Assembly: GCF_018375725.1 (NCBI RefSeq)
Contig: NZ_JAHACR010000011.1
Span: forward strand, 1-39,490
From: Burkholderia sp.
Lineage (GTDB): Bacteria; Pseudomonadota; Gammaproteobacteria; Burkholderiales; Burkholderiaceae
DNA length: 39,490 nt
Direction: 5' to 3'
This document shows positions 6,976-15,069 of the stretch, in pieces. A program made the translations under genes and the position numbers. The notes under the pieces were generated by a model, which saw nothing but the letters and a program-made list of their open reading frames with translations, was not told where the DNA came from and made no database searches. Position 1 is the first letter of the stretch; every line of letters starts with the position of its first letter.

Positions 6976-9027
6976 TCAAGCGGCCAGCGCCTCGGCGGGT
7001 TCATCCGCCATTGCTTCGGCATCTTCCGGGGCGTCCTGCTCCGGGCCTGCCTCCTGCGCGGCATCCTGCGGGCCTGCGGCCTTGAAGATGGCGGGCATCC
7101 AGCCCGTACCATCGGCCAGCCGCTCGGCCTCGCTGGCAATGTCGGCCTTCTTGAGCTTCGCCAGCCGGGTGACGGATTCCGGTGCGAACGCGCCCACGGC
7201 ATCCAGAATCACGGCCTTCGGAACGTGCTTGAAGTAGCCTTCTGCGGTCGGCTTCCACCATGCGGCCATGTCGAGGCCCACGGCCTGCGCCAGTTCTGCG
7301 CCGGGCTGGTGCGGCGTGGCGCGAGGCGTCACCACGTCCACCGTGGAGGCCACGCACACGGCCAGCAGCCGCACCAGTTCGTCTTGCGACTTCGCCAGCA
7401 GCACGGCGAGCAGTTCGGCGCTGTCCTCCGGCAAGGCTTCACCTGCCACCTGTTGCAGTTCGCGCAGCGCCACGGCAGCAGGCGATTCCGGCCAGTCCGG
7501 GGCCATGCCTTCCAGCCGGTCTTGCGCCGTGAGGCGCACGCCGAGCGGCAGGCCATCGCCATAGGCGTCGGGCTGCAAGACGGTCTGCACCATGTCATGC
7601 ACCAGCGCGGCCAGCGCGACGTGCGGATGCCGTGCGACTTCGATTTGCAGCGCCGCCGTGCGGTGGGCGCTCAATCGCTGCGCCAGCCGGTCGGACAGGC
7701 TCGCGGCCTTGGGCGCGTCGTCGGCGTCCTCGTGCTCGTCGTTGGCGGCTTCGCCTTCGGTGCTGCCGAAACCGCGCCGCAGCTTTTCCAGCGTGCGCAG
7801 CGCCTTGGCCTCGGCTTCGCGCAGCAGGCCGCGATGAATGACGGCCTCGCCGTTGCGGTCGATGGTGACGATGGCACCAGCCACCTCGCGCACCTCGGGC
7901 GCATAGCCTTGTAAGGCGTCCTCCGCGTCTTGCAGTTCCCCGACCACCTGATCGCGCCGCTGTTCCAGCTTCTCGGCCTTGGCCTCGTCCTCGGCGTCGC
8001 AGGCTTCTTCCAGTTCGGCGTCGATCTTTTCGAGGCGGGTTTCCAGCGAGGCGATGCGGCGGGCCTCGCGGGTGGTCGGCTCGCGGCGATGGCGCGGGGC
8101 GTTCTGGAACGCTTGCCGTTCCTCGTAGGCCAGATGCGGCACGGCCTCCACCCATGCCCAACCCTCGCCGCGCACGTCCTCGGCCAGCGTTGCCAGCTTG
8201 TCGCGCACCAGCGTTTCCAGCACTGCGGTATCGGTGAGGTAGGTTCCGGCATCGCCTTCCGCGAACAGGTCGCGGCGGATGCCGCCGCCTGCCTGCCGGT
8301 AGGTGTCCAGCCCGACGAAGCGCACCAGCGCGTGCGTGGCGTCGATTTCGCGCTCGGTCAGGCGCTCGCGCAGCTTGGACGGGCTGCGCTGCCATTCCGG
8401 CGCACCATAGAACGCGGCTTCCTGCGCGGCGTGGTCATCGGTGATGGTCAGGGCCATCAACTGTTCCAGCGTCACGCCACCGGCCCGGTAGTCGGCCATG
8501 AGACGCGGCGAGACGTTCGCCAGCTTCAAGCGGCGCTGCACCACCAGCGGGGACACGCCGAAGTCGGCGGCAATGTCCTCGACGGGCCGGCCTTCCTTGA
8601 CCAGCGCGGCGAAGGCCGCGAACTGGTCGGCGGGGTGCATGTTCTCGCGCTGCACGTTCTCCGCGAGGCTGACGGTGCGGGCGGACGCATCGGCCACCAG
8701 CAGGCACGGCACTTCGTAGTCAGTGGGGATGCGCTTCTTCTTCGCCAGCAGCTTCAAGGCGGTCAGGCGGCGGTCGCCTGCCACCACCTCGTAAGCCTCG
8801 CCATCGGCGGATGCAATCACGATCAGGTTTTGCAGCAGGCCGATGCGGGCAATGCTCGCGGCCAGCTCGGGGATGGACTGGCGCGGGGTCGTGCGGACGT
8901 TGCGCTTGGAGCGGCGCGGCAACAGTTGCGACAGCGGAACCAAGATCAGGTTCTTGGTCGGATCGGCCACTTCCAGCGGTGCGGCGGCTTCGATGGCGAC
9001 GGTTTCGGTTTTGAGTACAGCGTTCAT
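6976..9027 (-). CDS. Large ParB/RepB/Spo0J-family protein
   Basis: Protein of 683 residues. The N-terminal third is a classic ParB domain: LVPLSQLLPRRSKRNVR, a search-motif region PELAASIARIGLLQNLIV, the CTPase/nuclease-fold box EVVAGDRRLTALK (GxRR) and ENVQRENMHPADQFAAF. The HTH follows (VEDIAADFGVSPLVVQRRLKLANVS). The rest is a long charged region with a coiled-coil-like stretch (SLETRLEKIDAELEEACDAEDEAKAEKLEQRRDQVVGEL) and a C-terminal domain ending in an acidic Ala/Glu tail. This length, about twice that of chromosomal ParB, is typical of the accessory ParB proteins of plasmids and integrative elements, whose role is unsettled (DNA binding, anti-restriction or regulation). It is downstream of the DUF932 gene in the same direction. 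Confidence 0.9.
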   Translation of the reverse strand: MNAVLKTETVAIEAAAPLEVADPTKNLILVPLSQLLPRRSKRNVRTTPRQSIPELAASIARIGLLQNLIVIASADGEAYEVVAGDRRLTALKLLAKKKRIPTDYEVPCLLVADASARTVSLAENVQRENMHPADQFAAFAALVKEGRPVEDIAADFGVSPLVVQRRLKLANVSPRLMADYRAGGVTLEQLMALTITDDHAAQEAAFYGAPEWQRSPSKLRERLTEREIDATHALVRFVGLDTYRQAGGGIRRDLFAEGDAGTYLTDTAVLETLVRDKLATLAEDVRGEGWAWVEAVPHLAYEERQAFQNAPRHRREPTTREARRIASLETRLEKIDAELEEACDAEDEAKAEKLEQRRDQVVGELQDAEDALQGYAPEVREVAGAIVTIDRNGEAVIHRGLLREAEAKALRTLEKLRRGFGSTEGEAANDEHEDADDAPKAASLSDRLAQRLSAHRTAALQIEVARHPHVALAALVHDMVQTVLQPDAYGDGLPLGVRLTAQDRLEGMAPDWPESPAAVALRELQQVAGEALPEDSAELLAVLLAKSQDELVRLLAVCVASTVDVVTPRATPHQPGAELAQAVGLDMAAWWKPTAEGYFKHVPKAVILDAVGAFAPESVTRLAKLKKADIASEAERLADGTGWMPAIFKAAGPQDAAQEAGPEQDAPEDAEAMADEPAEALAA

Positions 9028-9105
9028 GGTGATAACTCCTTGCGGTTGGGATGCAGCAGCGAGAGAAGCGGCAAGGGCTGCTGCCTGCCCCTGCCGCGTG
9101 GGGAT

Positions 9106-9930
9106 TCAGGCTTTCAACTGGCGCAGGCCATCGGCCAGCAGCCACAGGGCGCGATTGAGGCGCACGCTTTGGTCGATGCCCTGCACGGGCCGGGTGGTCT
9201 GGCGGCGGCCATTCGCGGCGCGGGCGGACAGGCCGCCTTTGGTCAAGTTCTCCTGCGTGCGGTTGAACACGCTCCACAGGTCGCGGCGGTCGTCGTCGTG
9301 GCGGCGTGGCATCAGGATTTGCGATTCCGTGATGGGCGCGGGCTTGTCCTCGTCGTACTTCAACGCCAGCGCAGCGCGGGCGAACACTTCGGATTCCCCG
9401 GCGTCGAGCGTGATGGCGCGCATGGCATCGCGCGATTCCTGCGCCCGGTCGAAGCCGTGCAGGACTTCGTAAGCGCCTTCGATGACGTGCCCGGCTACGT
9501 CGCCCTTGTGCGGCACGCGCACGTCGGCCACGGTGTCGCCGCAGACAAGGCCATTGCTGCAAACGAAGCGGAACATCCCGGCCAGCATCTGATAGCTGCT
9601 GGTGCCGTCATGGGAGTTCAGCAGGATGATTTCGTTGGCCTCGCGGCCGTTGATCTGGCTGGCGTGGCGCAGCCGGATCATGTGCTTGGTGTAGTCGCGG
9701 CGGTCGTCGTGGCGCACGCGGGTTTGCGTCACCATGAAAGGCTCGAAGCCTTCCCCGCGCAGTTCTTGCAGCACGGTCGCGGTGGGGATGTAGCTGTACC
9801 GCTCAGAGCGGCTTTCGTGCGGGGCGTCCGCGAAGATGGACGGGGCCACGGCCCGGATTTGGTCGTCGGACAAGGGACGTTCCGAACGCAGCACCGGGGA
9901 ACGGGAAGCGAAGCGGGATGCGAGTTGCAT
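9106..9930 (-). CDS. DUF932 (phage/plasmid-like) domain protein
   Basis: Protein of 274 residues of the DUF932 family. Matching blocks are LSDDQIRAVAPSIFADAPHESRSERYSYIPTATVLQELRGEGFEP, VTQTRVRHDDRRDYTKHMIRLRH, EIILLNSHDGTSSYQMLAGMFRFVCSNGLVCGD and the C-terminal WSVFNRTQENLTKGGL. Family members are carried by many plasmids, phages and integrative elements, and no activity is firmly assigned. It is followed by the large ParB gene with a gap of about 80 bp, so the two probably form one transcript. A long gene-free leader (9931-10641) precedes it. Confidence 0.92.
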   Translation of the reverse strand: MQLASRFASRSPVLRSERPLSDDQIRAVAPSIFADAPHESRSERYSYIPTATVLQELRGEGFEPFMVTQTRVRHDDRRDYTKHMIRLRHASQINGREANEIILLNSHDGTSSYQMLAGMFRFVCSNGLVCGDTVADVRVPHKGDVAGHVIEGAYEVLHGFDRAQESRDAMRAITLDAGESEVFARAALALKYDEDKPAPITESQILMPRRHDDDRRDLWSVFNRTQENLTKGGLSARAANGRRQTTRPVQGIDQSVRLNRALWLLADGLRQLKA

Positions 9931-10641
9931 GGCATTTCTCCTGACAAAGAAAAAAGGGGTTGCTGTTCACCGCACACCGGATTCCTAGATTCGGAAGCCC
10001 AGCCTTTCGGCGGTTCGGTGCGGTCGGCACGAGGAACCCGGTTGGCCCTGTTGCCACCGTCTTTCCTGAGTTCATCGCCCGCGACGGTCAGGAGCGCGCG
10101 GACGGGGGCCGTCAAGGAGGCAAGCGCAGGGTTGGTGCGGCCCGCAGGCGCAGCCGAGGACACGGCCCTGCGCGCCTTGACGGCACACGGCCGCGGGCTA
10201 CAGTCGCGGTGAAGGTGATGAAGTCAGGGGAGACGGTTGGACATGGCAACGGCCCCTCAGCACGCCGACAGCACGGCAAGCGAAGCGCGCAGGCCCGGAT
10301 CTAGGAATCCGGGCCGGAGGCGTCAGCCGAGCGGAGCGAGGGAACGATGGAAGCCCGTCAGGGGCGAGACGCCGCAGGCGGCTCGATGCGCTACGCGCAC
10401 GACAGCGCGACCGGCCATGTTTCTTGGCCGGGGACGCACGGACTCCAAGGCTCGATGTACAAGCTCATGCGCCAGTCATCGGGAAACAGGTTCGACAGCG
10501 GCTGCTGCGGTCTGGCCGATCCGGCGCAGCCGGTTCGGCGGCCTTTGAGGGGCGCCAAGCTCCGCGCGGCGGGGATAGCCCGCAGGGCTTTCCCCTGGAG
10601 GCAAACGCAGCGCGCAGCGCCCCGTCAGGGGCACTTAGGCA
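9931..10641. other. Gene-free interval with interspersed repeats upstream of the DUF932 gene
   Basis: About 710 bp with no credible gene. It contains the repeated core GGCAAGCGAAGCGCGCAGG (10275-10293) followed by a GC-rich inverted repeat around GCCCGGAT...ATCCGGGC. Next is a block starting ATGGAAGCCCGTCAGGGGCG (10347) that is repeated in diverged form at 13906, and then the second copy of the 107-bp repeat. Confidence 0.6.
10514..10621. repeat. 107-bp direct repeat, copy 2
   Basis: Second copy of the repeat at 6168-6274, same orientation, 108 bp. It ends 20 bp before the stop codon of the hypothetical gene at 10642. Confidence 0.85.
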
Positions 10642-10920
10642 TCACGCCGAGTCGTCAGGACGCAGGCTGGATTCCGCAACCGGCATCCAAGGCGAAGTCG
10701 AGTTCAGGTAGTAGCGCCTGCCACGCGCATACAGCCCCGAAGGCTCGGTAGGCTGGTAGAACCCGGTGACGCGGCGCCGGAACTGCGCGCCAAACTCGTT
10801 GGTGTAGATCACCGCGTCGCCGATCTTGAAGCGCAAGGGCTGACCGTTCTCCGGCGCGAACGGCTTGAGCGCATCGTGTTGCGCCGTGATTTCGATGATG
10901 TAGTCGTGATGGCTGCTCAT
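10642..10920 (-). CDS. Conserved hypothetical protein of the element
   Basis: Protein of 92 residues with no recognised domain. It starts MSSHHDYIIEITAQHDALKPF and contains LRFKIGDAVIYTNEFGAQFRRRVTGFYQP, then GLYARGRRYYLNSTSPWMPVAESSLR. The middle resembles a small beta-barrel (KOW- or SH3-like) pattern with alternating hydrophobic and aromatic residues, but this is only a visual impression. ATG 10920 is preceded by GCAGGAGATC, a good ribosome binding site. It lies 65 bp downstream of the DUF2958 copy 2 gene on the same strand and is probably in the same operon. Confidence 0.7.
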   Translation of the reverse strand: MSSHHDYIIEITAQHDALKPFAPENGQPLRFKIGDAVIYTNEFGAQFRRRVTGFYQPTEPSGLYARGRRYYLNSTSPWMPVAESSLRPDDSA

Positions 10921-10985
10921 GGCATTGATCTCCTGCGAAGGTTGGGAAAGCGCAAGGAGCGCCTTGCGGCGCTCCAAGGGCTGGT

Positions 10986-11336
10986 TCAGACGACGACACG
11001 CCCGACCAACCGGGCATCGCGCGCGTAGGCGCTCAACCGCTTCTCGGCGCGGAAAGACAGGTCGCGCTCGATCGGCAGGCCCAGCCTGCCGCGCACGGTC
11101 GCCAGCTCGCCCAGGCTGACCCAGCCGATTTCCGGCATCCCCAGGCCCAGGTCGCAAAGACCAAAGGCGTGGTCGTGGTCATCGGGATCAATCTCGGTCA
11201 GCAGCCAGGTCGCGCCGGCATCCGGCGTGAACAGCTTGACGACGGGTGCCGGATCGAAGTCCGGGTTCTCCAAGGATTCGCGGCCGTTGGCCAGCAGCAC
11301 GATGCGCTGCTCGTCAGTGATGAGTGCGTTGTTCAT
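10986..11336 (-). CDS. DUF2958 domain protein, copy 2
   Basis: Protein of 116 residues, paralogue of the product at 4329-4679 and of equal length. Shared blocks are LLANG, P(A/V)PVV(K/R)LFTPDA, TWLL, a DP-D acidic loop, DLG(L/I)GMP and L(G/S)ELA, while the last 30 residues have diverged. Its start has AGGAGTTCACC just upstream. Function is unknown. The upstream 250 bp carry a repeat block also found upstream of the gene at 13260, so the two promoter or leader regions are related. Confidence 0.88.
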   Translation of the reverse strand: MNNALITDEQRIVLLANGRESLENPDFDPAPVVKLFTPDAGATWLLTEIDPDDHDHAFGLCDLGLGMPEIGWVSLGELATVRGRLGLPIERDLSFRAEKRLSAYARDARLVGRVVV

Positions 11337-11360
11337 GGTGAACTCCTGAAAGGTTGCCGG

Positions 11361-11587
11361 GCGGAATTGCCCGACCCTTCCGGGGCACGGCGCAGCGCAA
11401 GCAGTCAGGGGTCAACGACGGCCGCCAGGACGCAAGCGCCATCGGCGCGCAGCCCTTGACGGCGAGAACGCCGTGGCACGATGAAGGGGACAGCAAGACC
11501 GCCTCCCTCGCACCTCCACGCACGCGGTTTTTGGCAAGCGAAGCGCGCAGGCCCGAATAGCAATCCGGGCCGGAGGCATCAGCGATG
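11361..11587. repeat. About 230-bp diverged direct repeat upstream of DUF2958 copy 2 (copy A)
   Basis: Starts GCGGAATTGCCCG and ends GGAGGCATCAGCGATG. The same succession of blocks occurs at 13674-13917: GGCGCAGCGCA, CAGTCAGGGGTC, GACGGCCGCCAGGACGCAAG, GGCGAGAACGCCGTG, ACAGCAAGACCGCC and GGCAAGCGAAGCGCGCAGG. Each copy sits immediately upstream of a minus-strand gene, so these are related leader or promoter regions. I judge the interval 11337-11682 otherwise gene-free. Confidence 0.8.
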
Positions 11588-11682
11588 TGAAAGGCGGGCA
11601 GTTCTTAAATGCGCGCCCAGTCCCGGTGCAGATCGTCAACGATCATGGGATGACGGTGCCCGCCTCGGTCTGCTTGTTCGCG

Positions 11683-12909
11683 CTAGTGAGGATGATCTGG
11701 CGGTAGATGATCGTGGGCGATGTCGGAAGAATCACTAGCGGGCCAGAGCCACAGCGCCAGTCCCACTCCGACAAGACCAATCAGCGACATGATGATGAAG
11801 GTCGATTGCAGCCCAAAGGCAGCGCCGAAGCGACCGGCCAAGGGATAGCAAATGAGCCAACACGCATGGGACAGGGCGAATTGCGCGGCAAAGACCGCGG
11901 GGCGATCCTCGGGATGAGCGGAGCGGCGCAACAGCCGGCCGGAAGGTGTTTGCGCCACGCTGTAGCCGAAGCCGACCACCAACCAGATCACCACCAGAAC
12001 GGCATAGGTCGGAATCATTGCCCCGGCTGCCGTTCCCACAACCAGCATCGTCGCTCCCGCAATCATGACAGGTCGATCAGCAATCTTGTCGAGCAGGCGA
12101 GGCAGCGCGAAGGCCGCAACCATCGACCCGCCTCCGAAGGCCGCCAGCGCCCACGCTACCTCGGATTCGCCCAGGCCAAAGCGTGCCTTCACGATGACCA
12201 CCGTGTTCACGATCACCATTGACCCCGCTGCTGCCACAGCGAGGCTGATCGCCAGCAGACCCCGAAGGCGCGGCGTGGCGAGGTAAATGCGCGTGCCCCG
12301 CGTAGTACGATCCCATATGCCACGACACGGGCCGGGAACGGTTGTGGGAAGCCTCACGCTGACCACAAGCGCGGCTGACAAGAGGAAGCCGAGAACCGTT
12401 CCGGCAAACAGGTTGTGGAAGCTGATGACCGTCAGTAGCGCGGCGGCCAGCATCGGGGAAATCAGGCTTTCCAAATCGTAGGCCAGCCGGGAAAGCGACA
12501 GTGCTTTCGTGTACTCGTCTTCGTCGGGAAGGATGTCCGGGATAGTGGCTTGAAAGGTCGGCGTGAAGCCTGCGGACGCCGCCTGCAAGACGAAGATCAG
12601 CAGATAGATTTGCCAGATTTCGCTGACAAAGGGCAGGCAGAGCGCAACGGATGCTCGTACTAGGTCAAGGGCAACGAGCAACGACCGTCGCGGCAGCCGG
12701 TCGGCGAACGCCTGCGCGACCGGGGCGACTCCGACATAGGCCAGCATCTTGATTGCGAGTGCCGTCCCGAGTACCGCGCCGGCATTCGCCCCGGCCAGAT
12801 CGTAGGCAAGCAGGCCAAGGGCCACCGTCATCAGGCCGGTGCCGACAAGCGCAATCACCTGAGCGGCGAACAGGTGACGATAGGTACGGTTCTTCAGGAC
12901 GGAGAGCAT
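11683..12909 (-). CDS. nreB: NreB-like MFS metal (nickel) exporter
   Basis: Major facilitator protein of 408 residues with about 12 membrane segments, starting MLSVLKNRTYRHLFAAQVIALVGTG. It ends in a His/Asp-rich tail (IAHDHLPPDHPH), as in the nickel-resistance permease NreB of Achromobacter. Typical intracellular loop elements are DRLPRRSLL (loop 2-3) and the second-half DKIADRPVM. The upstream gene nine bases away encodes a metal-sensing repressor of the RcnR/CsoR class, which supports metal export across the inner membrane. The substrate (Ni, possibly Co) is inferred from family and tail. The cassette is an accessory load inserted among backbone genes of the element. Confidence 0.85.
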   Translation of the reverse strand: MLSVLKNRTYRHLFAAQVIALVGTGLMTVALGLLAYDLAGANAGAVLGTALAIKMLAYVGVAPVAQAFADRLPRRSLLVALDLVRASVALCLPFVSEIWQIYLLIFVLQAASAGFTPTFQATIPDILPDEDEYTKALSLSRLAYDLESLISPMLAAALLTVISFHNLFAGTVLGFLLSAALVVSVRLPTTVPGPCRGIWDRTTRGTRIYLATPRLRGLLAISLAVAAAGSMVIVNTVVIVKARFGLGESEVAWALAAFGGGSMVAAFALPRLLDKIADRPVMIAGATMLVVGTAAGAMIPTYAVLVVIWLVVGFGYSVAQTPSGRLLRRSAHPEDRPAVFAAQFALSHACWLICYPLAGRFGAAFGLQSTFIIMSLIGLVGVGLALWLWPASDSSDIAHDHLPPDHPH

Positions 12910-12918
12910 CGGCGGGCC

Positions 12919-13176
12919 TCAGAGCAGTTTGGTCAGTGCCTTCATTTCGGTCAAAACGGAGTCTTCGTCATGGGCCAGGCAATGGTCGATGTGGTCGTGG
13001 ATCAGGACGCGCTTTGCGGCCGTCACCGCGCTTTCCACCGCCGCGAGCTGGCGGGCGATGTCGAGACAGGATTCGCCACTTTCGATCATCCCTATGACGT
13101 GCCGAAGATGACCATCGGCGCGTTTCAGCCGCTTCACGAGATCGGGATGGGTTGAGTGCTTGTGTGTCGCGTTCAT
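12919..13176 (-). CDS. nreA: RcnR/CsoR-class metal-responsive repressor
   Basis: All-helical repressor of 85 residues (MNATHKHSTHPDLVKRLKRADGHLRHVIGMIESGESCLDIARQLAAVESAVTAAKRVLIHDHIDHC...). Metal-site positions by family alignment are Cys37, His62 and Cys66, plus N-terminal His5, His7 and His10. The C-H-C set is the copper-sensor CsoR fingerprint. The N-terminal histidines and neighbouring NreB point to the Ni/Co-responsive DmeR/NreA group, in which this combination is common. It should bind the C6-T-G6 palindrome 12 bp upstream of its start and release it when metal binds. It is followed by nreB after 9 bases. Confidence 0.88.
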   Translation of the reverse strand: MNATHKHSTHPDLVKRLKRADGHLRHVIGMIESGESCLDIARQLAAVESAVTAAKRVLIHDHIDHCLAHDEDSVLTEMKALTKLL

Positions 13177-13182
13177 GTGGCA

Positions 13183-13211
13183 ATTGTATCCCCCCTGGGG
13201 GGATATGAAAA
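13183..13211 (-). promoter_or_regulatory. nreAB promoter with G/C-tract operator in the spacer
   Basis: On the minus strand TTTTCA (13211-13206) and TACAAT (13188-13183) are separated by exactly 17 bp, and that spacer is occupied by the palindrome ATCCCCCC-A-GGGGGGAT (13204-13188). RcnR/CsoR repressors recognise G/C tracts of this kind. The predicted +1 falls at or next to the ATG of nreA (13176), so the transcript may be leaderless. Motifs are seen; their function is inferred. Confidence 0.7.
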
Positions 13212-13259
13212 AGTGCGCCGCCCGCGAAGGAGCGACGCACCGAAGGCCGCACGACGCAA

Positions 13260-13652
13260 TCAGCCCGCCGCCGGCGCTGTCATCGACTGCAACTGCTCGA
13301 TCACGCCAGGCTCAACGAACACGCAAGCCTGCTCGTCCGCGATCGGCACGTTGAACACCTGCGCGAACACCGTGCGCCTCAGATGGGCCAGCCGGCCCGT
13401 CCGGTATGCCTGCTCGGGCTTCATGCGCCCGCCAGCCTGCGACCCGCTGCGCTGCGGATCGCATTCGACCAGCGCGACAAAGCCATCGTCGGCCAGCTTC
13501 TGATGCTCGGGGCACAGGCCCCAGCCGGTCGCCGTGTGGCGCTCCATGCTCGCGCGCAGGCGCTTGTCCAGCAGGATCGCGCCGGTGTCGAACGCCGTGC
13601 CGCAGACCAGGCAAACGTGCTGTTCGAGGGAAACGTGTGATTTGTCGTTCAT
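13260..13652 (-). CDS. Conserved zinc-ribbon-like hypothetical protein of the element
   Basis: Protein of 130 residues. It has one CxxC pair (HVCLVCGTAFDTGAIL) and a third Cys in GLCPEHQKLADDGFVALVECD, a pattern like a small zinc-binding treble clef. The C-terminal half is RMKPEQAYRTGRLAHLRRTVFAQVFNVPI, then FVEPGVIEQLQSM. I know this type of protein from integrative elements of beta- and gamma-proteobacteria but no function is established. Start ATG 13652 follows CGGAGAACC. The long leader upstream (13653-14004) includes repeat copy B. Confidence 0.75.
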   Translation of the reverse strand: MNDKSHVSLEQHVCLVCGTAFDTGAILLDKRLRASMERHTATGWGLCPEHQKLADDGFVALVECDPQRSGSQAGGRMKPEQAYRTGRLAHLRRTVFAQVFNVPIADEQACVFVEPGVIEQLQSMTAPAAG

Positions 13653-13673
13653 GACGGTTCTCCGGTTGCAAGG

Positions 13674-13917
13674 GCGGAATTGCCCGGAACCGTCGCCCTC
13701 ACGGCGCAGCGCAGCAGTCAGGGGTCGCAGACGGCCGCCAGGACGCAAGCGCGCAAGGCGCGCGCAGCCCTTGCACGGCGAGAACGCCGTGATACGGTGA
13801 AGGGACACAGCAAGACCGCCCCCTCACACCACCCCACGCACGCGGGTTTTTGGCAAGCGAAGCGCGCAGGCGCGGATCAGCGAGCCGGGCCGGAGGCGTC
13901 AGTGATGGAAGCCCGAC
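13674..13917. repeat. About 240-bp diverged direct repeat upstream of the gene at 13260 (copy B)
   Basis: Counterpart of 11361-11587, same orientation and same position relative to a minus-strand gene start. The minus-strand translations of both copies share peptide blocks (HGVLAV.G, ALASWRPS.TPDC). This may reflect a conserved small reading frame or only conserved DNA. The following 13906-13970 block resembles 10347-10410. Confidence 0.8.
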
Positions 13918-14004
13918 AGGGGCGAGACTCGCGCAGCGAGGCTCGATGCGCAGCACGACAGCGCGACGGCGGTACGCCGGGACGCCCGACTGCTTGGGAC
14001 AGGA

Positions 14005-15069
14005 CTATTCGTTGTCGGTCTTGCGCTGCTCGAGCTGCAACTGCGCCCGTTGCGTTGCTTGTTGCAGCCGCTCCACCAGCACGCCCCTCGGCGGCAAGGC
14101 GGTCAGGTACTCGGCGACGTGGATGCCCGACTTGTCCAACTCCAGCAATTCGATCTGCTCGCGCTTCTTGCCGGTGCAAAGGATGATCCCCAGCGGCGAG
14201 GCTTCCTCCGGCTCCCGTTCGTGCTTGTCCAGCCAGCGAAGATAAAGCTCCATCTGTCCCTTGAAAGCTGCCTTGAACTCGCCGACCTTCAACTCCACTG
14301 CCACCAGCCGCCGCAGCTTGCGGTTGTAAAACAGCAGGTCGAGGTGGAAATCCTCGCCGTCGATCTGGATGCGCTTCTGCCGGGCCACGAAGCTGAAACC
14401 CGCGCCCAGCTCCAACAAGAACGACTCCATTTCGCGGATGATCGCCGCCTCCAAGTCGCCTTCCTGCCAAGTGTCCCGCAGCCCCAGGAAGTCGAGGATG
14501 TACGGGTCGCGCATGACCAGGGCGGGCGACATGCGCTGCGCATCGCGCATCGTCGCCAGCTCGTGCGCGATCGTCTCGCCCGGCTTTTGAGACAGCGCCG
14601 TGCGCTCGTACAGCATCGAGTCGATGCGCTCGCGCAGCGTCCGGACGCTCCAGCGTTCGGCGCTCGCCATCTGCGCGTAATAGTCCCGCTGGAGCGGGTC
14701 TTTCAGCGGGATCAGGGCGATGAAGTGCGTCCAGCTCAATTCTCGTATCAGTGATACGAGAATCTGCTCGTCGGGGAAGGTGGCCGCGAACTGCACCATG
14801 CGGCGCAGGTTCTGCTCGGCAAAACTGCCGCCGTACTCCTTCACCAACTGCGCCGCCAGGGTGGGCAGGACTTCCTTGCCGTAGGCGCCCCGGCGTCCGT
14901 CCAAGACGTGCGTGCGGATGCGCTGGCCGATGCGCCAGTAGAGCATCGTCAGCTCGCTATTCACCGTCGAGGCGGCGCGCTTGCGCGCCGCCTCGATCAG
15001 TGCCCGAATGTCGCCCAGCAGCGCCGAAGGCGCTGCGGACGATGCTGCGGATGACCGGCGCGTGTTCAT
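14005..15069 (-). CDS. DUF1016/YhcG-type PDDEXK nuclease domain protein
   Basis: Protein of 354 residues. The N-terminal DUF1016 helical region (LLGDIRALIEAARKRAASTVNSELTMLYWRIGQRI, then LAAQLVKEYGGSFAEQNLRRMVQFAATFPDEQI) is followed by a PDDEXK-like nuclease core. There, ERD-like EDFHLDLLFYNRKLRRLVAVELKVGEFKAAFKGQMELYL supplies the catalytic D...ExK residues. The family is widely encoded in genomic islands and is proposed to act in DNA processing, phage defence or Holliday-junction-related reactions; none is proven. Its ATG overlaps the integrase stop (ATGA), so it is translated from the integrase transcript and may take part in recombination of the element. Confidence 0.9.
   Translation of the reverse strand: MNTRRSSAASSAAPSALLGDIRALIEAARKRAASTVNSELTMLYWRIGQRIRTHVLDGRRGAYGKEVLPTLAAQLVKEYGGSFAEQNLRRMVQFAATFPDEQILVSLIRELSWTHFIALIPLKDPLQRDYYAQMASAERWSVRTLRERIDSMLYERTALSQKPGETIAHELATMRDAQRMSPALVMRDPYILDFLGLRDTWQEGDLEAAIIREMESFLLELGAGFSFVARQKRIQIDGEDFHLDLLFYNRKLRRLVAVELKVGEFKAAFKGQMELYLRWLDKHEREPEEASPLGIILCTGKKREQIELLELDKSGIHVAEYLTALPPRGVLVERLQQATQRAQLQLEQRKTDNE

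Noticed and set aside
7930..10212. A plus-strand open frame of about 760 codons
   Set aside because: It lies antisense to the well-supported ParB and DUF932 genes; the protein has no domain and results from high GC in third positions.
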